A DNA stretch of 8,360 bases, from assembly GCA_028819955.1 (NCBI GenBank), contig JAPPKP010000041.1:1-8360 (forward strand), given 5' to 3'. Made by a program: the position numbers and the translations under genes. The notes under the pieces were generated by a model. That model had not been told where the DNA came from and made no database searches. It saw nothing but the letters and a program-made list of their open reading frames with translations. Position 1 is the first letter of the stretch. Each line of letters opens with the position of its first letter. Positions 1 to 8,360 of this stretch are shown here, one piece after another. The stretch comes from Rhodospirillaceae bacterium (GTDB taxonomy: Bacteria > Pseudomonadota > Alphaproteobacteria > UBA828).

Positions 1-803
1 TCTGCGGCTACACCGGCAAGCGCCACATCGACCTCGCCGCCTGCGTCGAGTTCATTCACACCGCGACGCTGCTTCACGACGACGTCGTCGACGACAGCGC
101 GCTCAGGCGGGGCACGGCGACCGCCAACGCGGTCTGGGGCAACAAGCCGAGCGTCTTGGTGGGCGACTTCCTGTTCAGCCGCGCGTTCCAGATTTCAGTC
201 GCCGACGGCTCGCTCCGCGTGCTCGGTATCCTGGCCGATACCGCCGCGACGCTCGCCGAAGGCGAGGTGATGCAGCTCACCACCTCCAACGACACCGAGA
301 CCAGCGAGGCCACCTATCTCAAGGTGGTGACCGCGAAGACGGCGGCGCTCTTTGCCGCCGCTTGTCAGCTCGGCGCGGTGGTGGCCGAGCGTTCGGCCAC
401 CGAGGAGGAGGCGCTCCGAAGCTTCGGGCTCAACCTCGGCATCGCCTATCAGCTGGTCGACGACGCCCTCGACTACGGCGCCCGCGAGGCGGTGCTCGGC
501 AAGTCGGTGGGCGACGATTTCCGCGACGGCAAGATCACGCTGCCGGTAGTGCTGGCGTTTCGTCGGGGCGACGGCGAGGAGCGCGCCTTCTGGCGGCGGA
601 CCATGGAGGAAGAGCTGCAGGAGGACGGCGACTTCGCGCGCGCAATGGCCCTGCTCACGCGCCATGACGCGATTGTCGACTCGGTGGAGCGGGCGCGCCA
701 CTACAGCGCGATGGCCCGCGATGCGCTCGGCCTGTTCCCTGCATCCGAGGCGAAGGACGCCCTGCTCGACGTGGTCGATTTCTGCACCGAACGGGTGCAC
801 TGA
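1..803 (+). CDS. ispB: Polyprenyl diphosphate synthase, 3' part (octaprenyl/decaprenyl type)
   Basis: This trans-isoprenyl diphosphate synthase elongates an allylic diphosphate with isopentenyl diphosphate to make the ubiquinone or menaquinone side chain. The gene enters from the left edge; in-frame codons begin at base 3 and 266 codons remain before the TGA at 801-803. Both aspartate-rich motifs are present. The first is LLHDDVVDDS, with DDVVDD at 78-95; the second is QLVDDALDY, with DDALD at 459-473. The GTATANAVWGNKPSVLVGDFLFSRAF segment following the first motif is typical of the long-chain (IspB/DdsA) group. Family members are about 320-340 residues, so roughly 60-70 N-terminal residues lie outside the window. 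Chain length (C40, C45 or C50) cannot be read here; a C50 product would fit an alphaproteobacterium. The gene converges on the phosphatase gene, with 24 bases between the stop codons. Confidence 0.95.
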   Translation, partial: CGYTGKRHIDLAACVEFIHTATLLHDDVVDDSALRRGTATANAVWGNKPSVLVGDFLFSRAFQISVADGSLRVLGILADTAATLAEGEVMQLTTSNDTETSEATYLKVVTAKTAALFAAACQLGAVVAERSATEEEALRSFGLNLGIAYQLVDDALDYGAREAVLGKSVGDDFRDGKITLPVVLAFRRGDGEERAFWRRTMEEELQEDGDFARAMALLTRHDAIVDSVERARHYSAMARDALGLFPASEAKDALLDVVDFCTERVH

Positions 804-821
804 GTCGGAATCACGCTCAGT
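799..821. terminator. Weak inverted repeat at the convergent gene junction
   Basis: ACTGAG (799-804) and CTCAGT (816-821) form a perfect 6-bp stem with an 11-base loop, starting at the ispB stop and filling most of the short gap to the phosphatase stop. Being symmetrical, it could serve both converging transcripts. There is no T-tract on either side, so it is not a classical Rho-independent terminator. It may be chance or an RNA 3'-end stabiliser. Confidence 0.25.
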
Positions 822-827
822 CGCTCG

Positions 828-1346
828 TCAGCGCATTTCCTTCGGAATTTTGAAGGCGACGAGGCGCGCGCTTCCGGCCCTGAGCGCCGCCCAGTCGTCG
901 ATGCCGGTCTCAAACACGGCGAGCGCCGCCGTCGGAAACCGCGTGGTGAGCCGCGCGTAGCTCGGACCCGGCTCGCGTCGGCCGAGCGCAAGCGCCAGCG
1001 CGTGAATGCCGGGATTGTGGCCGATCAGAATGACGCCCGCCTCGCTTCCGCCCGCTTCGGCCACGGCGTAGAGGAGAGCGGACGGGCTGCCCATGTAGAT
1101 GCCGTCCACCACCCGGCGCGGCAGGTTCTCGCCAAGGCCTTCGCAGAACGAGTCGCAGGTCTCCACGGTGCGCCGCGAGGGCGAGCAGAGGATCAGCGTC
1201 GGCGGCTGTGCCTGGTCGCGGCAGAAGGCGCCCATCCACTGGCTTTCCTTCCGGCCCCTGGCGACGAGCGCGCGCTCGAGGTCGCCGCCGCCGGGCGGCA
1301 TGCCGGCCTGGGCCTTGCCGTGACGCATCAGGTAGAGCCGCCGCAC
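828..1346 (-). CDS. SixA-type phosphohistidine phosphatase (histidine phosphatase superfamily)
   Basis: This 172-residue cytoplasmic protein belongs to the small branch of the histidine phosphatase (phosphoglycerate-mutase-like) superfamily that includes SixA, which dephosphorylates phosphohistidine on signalling or phosphotransfer proteins. The catalytic RHG motif lies right at the N terminus (LYLMRHGKA, nucleophile H9), followed by SPSRRTVET (R58/R59) and the second catalytic histidine in ILIGHNPG (H110). The length matches SixA (about 160-175 residues). The start is GTG at 1344-1346. It is preceded by GGGAGG (complement of 1352-1357) with a 5-base spacer, and it keeps the first beta strand that an ATG at 1326-1328 would remove. 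It is transcribed divergently from the acyl-CoA synthetase gene. The substrate is unknown; many alphaproteobacterial members have no assigned target. Confidence 0.9.
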   Translation of the reverse strand: MRRLYLMRHGKAQAGMPPGGGDLERALVARGRKESQWMGAFCRDQAQPPTLILCSPSRRTVETCDSFCEGLGENLPRRVVDGIYMGSPSALLYAVAEAGGSEAGVILIGHNPGIHALALALGRREPGPSYARLTTRFPTAALAVFETGIDDWAALRAGSARLVAFKIPKEMR

Positions 1347-1450
1347 CCCGCCTCCCTGCTCGCGGTTGCCGGTCCGGTCGCATTCGCCGTTTGCAATCGC
1401 GGTGGCGCACGACGAAAATCGCGCGCCGTTTCGGCGCTGGGGAGATCATG
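1347..1450. promoter_or_regulatory. Divergent intergenic region between the phosphatase and acyl-CoA synthetase genes
   Basis: The two genes here are read away from each other, so both promoters should lie in these roughly 100 bases. Visible signals are the two ribosome binding sites: GGGAGG for the minus-strand gene (1352-1357) and GGGGAG for the plus-strand gene (1439-1444). A short imperfect dyad, CGAAA (1413-1417) and TTTCG (1429-1433), has an 11-base spacer and could be an operator, but it is too short to claim. No convincing -35/-10 pair was seen. Confidence 0.4.
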
Positions 1451-4942
<3,492 letters not shown>

Positions 4943-4986
4943 GAATTTCGTAGACAATCCTCGGTTGGCTTGACGCAACGGGCGAG

Positions 4987-5002
4987 CGGCCTTCGGGGGC
5001 CG
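4987..5002 (+). promoter_or_regulatory. GC-rich hairpin in the tmpB-uraH gap
   Basis: CGGCC (4987-4991) pairs with GGCCG (4998-5002) around a TTCGGG loop, 24 bases before the uraH start. No T-tract follows, so it is unlikely to be an intrinsic terminator. The stem contains G-rich bases that would otherwise be the best Shine-Dalgarno candidates here, so it might affect translation. The rest of the 83-base gap holds no promoter I can support. Confidence 0.25.
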
Positions 5003-5006
5003 GGGA

Positions 5007-5045
5007 GTGACGACCCATCGGGCGATTGACGACGCACGTGCTTGA
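5007..5045 (+). other. 12-codon leader-like reading frame overlapping the uraH start
   Basis: GTG at 5007 opens a frame reading [12 protein letters not shown] that stops at the TGA 5043-5045, inside uraH in another frame. Its first four residues equal those of UraH (TTG 5026, MTTH), with only start-codon and third-base differences. GGGGG at 4995-4999 lies 7 bases before the GTG, a better ribosome site than anything before the TTG. It could couple translation into uraH, be a remnant of a start-site duplication, or be chance. Confidence 0.25.
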
Positions 5046-5370
5046 CTTGACGTTGGGCACGCCGGCGCGGGGATTGACGTTGGAGCTTTGGCGCGTGGAC
5101 GGCGCGGCGCCGGAACGCCTCAAGACGGTCGTGACGAACGACGACGGCCGGGTCGAGGGCGCCCTGCTGGAAGGGGAGGCGTTTGCCGCCGGCACCTACG
5201 AGCTGCGCTTCATGGCTGGCGATTATCGGAGGCGCGCGCGCGGGCCGATTCCCGAACCGCCGTTCCTCGATGTCGTGCCAGTGCGCTTTGGCGTCGCGGA
5301 TCCGCAAAGCCACTACCACGTCCCGCTGCTACTTTCTGCCTATGGCTATTCCACCTATCGCGGCAGTTGA
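5026..5370 (+). CDS. uraH: 5-hydroxyisourate hydrolase (transthyretin-like, UraH)
   Basis: This 114-residue enzyme hydrolyses 5-hydroxyisourate, the product of urate oxidation, to OHCU (2-oxo-4-hydroxy-4-carboxy-5-ureidoimidazoline) in purine catabolism; the family forms homotetramers. Signature segments are TTHVLD at the N terminus (active-site H4), NDDGRVEG (R42), [10 protein letters not shown] (H98) and the C-terminal YRGS (111-114) that marks true hydrolases rather than transthyretin. The length is typical. The start must be TTG at 5026: an in-frame TGA lies at 5008-5010, and the next possible start (GTG 5038) would remove the catalytic H4. There is no good Shine-Dalgarno at the usual distance, so translation may be weak or coupled to an upstream frame. 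The stop at 5368-5370 is 3 bases before xdhA, placing it in one unit with the xanthine dehydrogenase genes. Confidence 0.93.
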   Translation: MTTHVLDLTLGTPARGLTLELWRVDGAAPERLKTVVTNDDGRVEGALLEGEAFAAGTYELRFMAGDYRRRARGPIPEPPFLDVVPVRFGVADPQSHYHVPLLLSAYGYSTYRGS

Positions 5371-5373
5371 CGC

Positions 5374-6861
5374 ATGACGCGCTCGGCGGTCCGGTTTCTC
5401 CGGCGCGGCGAGGTCGTCTCGCTGACCGACGTGGGCGCGAACGAGACTCTCCTCGACTACCTTCGGCTGCGACGCCACGCCTGCGGAACCAAGGAGGGCT
5501 GTGCCGAGGGCGACTGCGGCGCCTGCACCGTGGCGCTAGGCACCCTGCAGGACGGCAGGGTGGACTACGCGCCGGTCAACGCCTGCATCTGCCTGCTGGG
5601 CATGATCGACGGCAAGGAACTGGTCGTGGTGGAAGACCTGGCCGGCCCGGACGGCGCACTGCATCCCGTGCAGAACGCGGTGCTCAGGCATCATGGCAGC
5701 CAATGCGGCTTCTGCACGCCCGGCATCGTGATGAGTCTGTTCACCCTCTACCACGCTGGCGGAGACTGCGACCGGCAGGCGGTGAACGATACGCTCGCCG
5801 GCAATCTGTGCCGGTGCACCGGCTACCGGCCCATCGTCGATGCCGCGCTGGAGGCGTGCGCCGGAACGCCTGGCGACGCGTTCGCGGCAGGCCGTGCGGC
5901 CACTGTCGAGCGCCTGGCGGCGCTGGACGACGGCGAGGACCTCTTCATCGGCGATGAGGAGACGGGTTTCCTGGCGGCACCGGCCACGGTCGATGCCCTG
6001 GCCCGCCTTTATGCGCGGCATCCGGACGCAACGCTGGTGGCGGGCGCCACGGATGTCGGGTTGTGGATCACCAAGCAGATGCGGGCCCTGCCGAAGATCA
6101 TTCTCCTGGGACGGGTGGCCGGCCTCGCCGACATCCGCGAGACCGAGCGAGGCTTCCACATTGGTGCCGGCATCACCCACGCGCGCGCCGAACGCACCTT
6201 AGCGGCGATCGATCCCGACTTCCTTGAGTTGCTCCGCCGTTTCGGCGGCAAGCAGGTCCGTGCGGTGGGGACGCTCGGCGGCAACATCGCCAACGGCTCG
6301 CCGATCGGCGATACGATGCCCGCCCTGATCGCGCTTGGCACGACGCTGCACCTGCGCCGGGGCGAGGCGACGCGGTCGATGCCGCTGGAGGACTTCTTCA
6401 TCGACTACGGCAAGCAGGACCGGACCCAGGGCGAGTTCGTGACCGGCATCGACGTGCCGCGCCTCGAGGCCGGCGAGGTCTTCCGCTGCTACAAGATTTC
6501 CAAGCGCTTCGATCAGGACATCTCCGCGGTCCTGGGCGCCTTCAGATTCACCCTGGAGGGGCGCAGTGTCGTCGATGCACGCGCGGCCTTCGGCGGCATG
6601 GCGGCCACGCCGAAGCGGGCCGCCGCTATGGAAGCCGCCCTCAAGGGCCTGCGGCTCGACGACCGGCACGGCTGGGACGCCGCCTGCGACGCCCTGGCAT
6701 CGGACTTCCAGCCCATCGACGACATGCGGGCCAGCGCCCAGTACCGGCTGGAGACGGCGCAGGCGCTGCTGCAGAAGGCCCTGCTCGAGGCGGGCGGCGA
6801 GGCCAGCACCGCGACCCGGCTCGTGGGCCTGAGGCCGGGGGAGGCGGAGCGTGCCGCCTGA
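5374..6861 (+). CDS. xdhA: Xanthine dehydrogenase small subunit XdhA (2x[2Fe-2S], FAD)
   Basis: This 495-residue subunit carries electrons from the molybdenum site through two iron-sulfur clusters to FAD and NAD+. An N-terminal plant-ferredoxin-type domain holds CGTKEGCAEGDCGAC (C43, C48, C51) with a fourth ligand at C71 (NACI). The second cluster domain has CGFC (C111, C114) and CRC (C146, C148) in NLCRCTGYRP. The FAD-binding domain begins near residue 195, with LVAGATDVGL (221-230) and VGTLGGNIANGSPIGDT (298-314), and the CO-dehydrogenase flavoprotein C-terminal domain follows. The fusion of Fe-S and FAD domains in one 480-500-residue chain is the bacterial XdhA arrangement, unlike three-subunit CO dehydrogenase-type enzymes. 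The ATG at 5374 lies 3 bases after the uraH stop with no clear Shine-Dalgarno, implying coupled translation. The 3' end overlaps xdhB by 11 bases. Confidence 0.96.
   Translation: MTRSAVRFLRRGEVVSLTDVGANETLLDYLRLRRHACGTKEGCAEGDCGACTVALGTLQDGRVDYAPVNACICLLGMIDGKELVVVEDLAGPDGALHPVQNAVLRHHGSQCGFCTPGIVMSLFTLYHAGGDCDRQAVNDTLAGNLCRCTGYRPIVDAALEACAGTPGDAFAAGRAATVERLAALDDGEDLFIGDEETGFLAAPATVDALARLYARHPDATLVAGATDVGLWITKQMRALPKIILLGRVAGLADIRETERGFHIGAGITHARAERTLAAIDPDFLELLRRFGGKQVRAVGTLGGNIANGSPIGDTMPALIALGTTLHLRRGEATRSMPLEDFFIDYGKQDRTQGEFVTGIDVPRLEAGEVFRCYKISKRFDQDISAVLGAFRFTLEGRSVVDARAAFGGMAATPKRAAAMEAALKGLRLDDRHGWDAACDALASDFQPIDDMRASAQYRLETAQALLQKALLEAGGEASTATRLVGLRPGEAERAA
6837..6844 (+). promoter_or_regulatory. 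Ribosome binding site fixing the xdhB GTG start
   Basis: GGGGGAGG, inside the 3' end of xdhA, ends 6 bases before the GTG at 6851. This strong site supports GTG 6851 as the start of xdhB despite the 11-base overlap with xdhA. Confidence 0.7.
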
Positions 6862-8360
6862 GGTTGCGCATGTGGAGCGGACCGCGCCCGTTGGCGACGG
6901 CGGCGCAGTCGGGCGGGCACTCGCGCACGACAGCGCGCTCGGCCACGTCCAGGGCACGGCGCGCTTTATCGACGACGTTCCCGAGCCGGCGGCACTGGTG
7001 CACGTGGCGCCGGGCTACGCCCCGCATGCTGCGCGCGGCCGGATCGCCGCGCTCGATCTCGATGCAGTGCGGGCCGCGCCCGGCGTCGTCGCGATTCTGA
7101 CCGCTGCCGACATTCCGGGAAAGAACGACTGCAGCCCGGTCTTCGGCGACGATCCGATCCTCGCCGACGGCCGCATCGCGTTTCACGGCCAGGTGGTCTT
7201 CGCGGTGGTGGCGCGCAGCCGGGACGAGGCCCGCCGCGCCAGCCGCCTGGCGCGCATCGCGGTCGAGGAAGAGGAGCCGCGTGTCTCGGTCGAGGCCGGC
7301 CTTGCCTCGGGCGAGACGGTGGTCCCCGACTACCAGTTCCTGCGCGGCGATCCGGGCGCGGACATGAAACTGGCCCGGCATACCGCGTCGGGCTCTCTCC
7401 ACGTCGGCGGTCAGGAGCATTTCTATTTGGAGGGGCAGGTCGCCATGGCGCTCCCCGGCGAGGGCGGTGCGATGCACGTCCTCTCGTCGACGCAGCATCC
7501 CTCGGAGATCCAGCATCTCGTGGCCGCCATGCTGGGGAAGCCGGACTCCGACGTGGTGTGCGAGTGCCGGCGCATGGGCGGCGCCTTCGGCGGCAAGGAG
7601 AGCCAGGGGGCGCAGTGGGCCTGCCTCGCGGCGCTGGCGGCGAGCGCGACCGGTACGGCCGCCAAGGTCCGCCTCGACCGCGACGACGACATGATCATGA
7701 CCGGCAAGCGCCACGACTTCCGGGTCGACTACAGCTACGGCTGCGACGAGGCGGGCAGGCTGCTGGCGGTCGACGCCGCGCTCAACGCGCGCTGCGGCTA
7801 TTCGGCCGATCTCTCCATGGGCGTCTGCGACCGGGCTTTGTTCCATGCCGACAACGCCTACTACTACCCGAGCGCGCGGATCCTGTCGCGGCGGGTCAGG
7901 ACAGACACGGTCTCGAACACGGCGTTCAGGGGCTTCGGCGGGCCGCAGGGCATGATGCTCGCCGAGCGGGTGATGGACGACATCGCCTGCCGGCTTGGCC
8001 TGGACCCGCTGGATGTGCGCAAGCGCAATCTCTACGGCCGCGGGCGAGACGTCACGCCCTACGGCATGAAGGTCGGCGACAATATCGCGCCGCAGTTGGT
8101 GGGGAAGCTGGAGAAGACCTGCGACTACCGCGAGCGGCGCAAGGGCATCGCGGCCTTCAACGAGAGCAACCGCTTTCTCAGGAAGGGGATGTCGCTCACG
8201 CCGGTCAAGTTCGGGATCGCCTTCACCCTGAAGCACCTCAACCAGGCGGGCGCGCTGGTGCACGTCTATACCGACGGCTCCGTGCTGGTGAACCACGGCG
8301 GCACCGAGATGGGGCAGGGGCTCCACACCAAGGTCGCGCAGGTCGTGGCGGAAGAGTTCG
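6851..8360 (+). CDS. xdhB: Xanthine dehydrogenase molybdenum-binding subunit XdhB, 5' part
   Basis: This catalytic subunit oxidises hypoxanthine and xanthine to urate at a molybdopterin site. The frame runs open from GTG 6851 to the right edge (503 codons, no stop); family members are about 770-780 residues, so the last third is missing. Segments of the xanthine oxidase family appear in order: HDSALGHVQGTARFIDD (26-42), GQEHFYLEGQ (Q188 near Mo, E194 matching the substrate-binding glutamate, bovine E802), STQHPSEIQ, MGGAFGGKE (242-250), TGKRHDF (R287, matching bovine R880), TAFRGFGGPQG (F359, R360, F362) and GTEMGQGLHTK (from 484). Keeping both the glutamate and the arginine argues for a purine substrate rather than an aldehyde. 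The second catalytic glutamate (bovine E1261) lies beyond the edge. A maturation factor gene (xdhC) often follows but is not visible here. Confidence 0.95.
   Translation, partial: MPPEVAHVERTAPVGDGGAVGRALAHDSALGHVQGTARFIDDVPEPAALVHVAPGYAPHAARGRIAALDLDAVRAAPGVVAILTAADIPGKNDCSPVFGDDPILADGRIAFHGQVVFAVVARSRDEARRASRLARIAVEEEEPRVSVEAGLASGETVVPDYQFLRGDPGADMKLARHTASGSLHVGGQEHFYLEGQVAMALPGEGGAMHVLSSTQHPSEIQHLVAAMLGKPDSDVVCECRRMGGAFGGKESQGAQWACLAALAASATGTAAKVRLDRDDDMIMTGKRHDFRVDYSYGCDEAGRLLAVDAALNARCGYSADLSMGVCDRALFHADNAYYYPSARILSRRVRTDTVSNTAFRGFGGPQGMMLAERVMDDIACRLGLDPLDVRKRNLYGRGRDVTPYGMKVGDNIAPQLVGKLEKTCDYRERRKGIAAFNESNRFLRKGMSLTPVKFGIAFTLKHLNQAGALVHVYTDGSVLVNHGGTEMGQGLHTKVAQVVAEEF

Noticed and set aside
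1208..1447. An extended N terminus for the acyl-CoA synthetase starting at 1208
   Set aside because: The extension is arginine-rich shadow of the opposite-strand phosphatase gene. The family N terminus and a Shine-Dalgarno fit ATG 1448/1451.
4970..4975. TTGACG as a -35 box for a uraH promoter
   Set aside because: No -10-like sequence occurs 16-18 bases downstream, where the sequence is a G-rich hairpin.
6641..8326. A 561-codon open frame on the minus strand opposite xdhA/xdhB
   Set aside because: It has the same GC-driven shadow pattern. The plus strand has clear, motif-rich XdhB coding, and the antisense product resembles no known family.

Overview
The window is uniformly GC-rich, with C/G-ending codons, GTG and TTG starts and tightly packed genes. 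This fits a bacterial chromosome, most likely an alphaproteobacterium. That assignment rests on gene content and base composition, since no rRNA or taxonomic marker is present. There are no tRNA or rRNA genes, insertion sequences, CRISPR arrays or phage genes.

Layout: (1) 1-803, the 3' part of a polyprenyl diphosphate synthase (quinone side-chain synthesis). (2) 828-1346 on the minus strand, a SixA-type histidine phosphatase, convergent with gene 1. (3) After a divergent gap of about 100 bases, 1451-3091 encodes an acyl-CoA synthetase of the DmdB/fatty-acyl-CoA ligase type. (4) After another gap of about 100 bases, 3192-4942 is a two-gene unit with ATGA stop/start overlap. It encodes a gamma-butyrobetaine-hydroxylase-like Fe(II)/2-oxoglutarate oxygenase followed by a PhnZ-like HD-domain oxygenase. 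(5) 5026 to the window edge holds a purine-degradation unit: 5-hydroxyisourate hydrolase (TTG start), xanthine dehydrogenase small subunit XdhA, and the first 503 codons of large subunit XdhB.

The most notable content is pair (4). Taken separately, the genes would probably be labelled 'gamma-butyrobetaine dioxygenase' and 'HD phosphohydrolase'. Together they match the TmpA/TmpB pathway, in which 2-(trimethylammonio)ethylphosphonate is hydroxylated next to phosphorus and the C-P bond is then cleaved oxidatively to give glycine betaine and phosphate. The HD protein keeps the PhnZ Tyr/Glu/His spacing and all the diiron ligands. The oxygenase keeps the metal triad, the 2-oxoglutarate arginine and four aromatic residues where human BBOX1 has its trimethylammonium cage, but it has lost the N-terminal zinc-site cysteines. 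No phosphonate transporter or regulator lies beside the pair.

The purine unit would convert hypoxanthine/xanthine to urate (XdhAB) and hydrolyse 5-hydroxyisourate (UraH). The urate oxidase and OHCU decarboxylase needed between and after these steps are not in the window. A second small oddity is a 12-codon reading frame just before uraH that begins with the same four residues (MTTH) as UraH itself, but in another frame.
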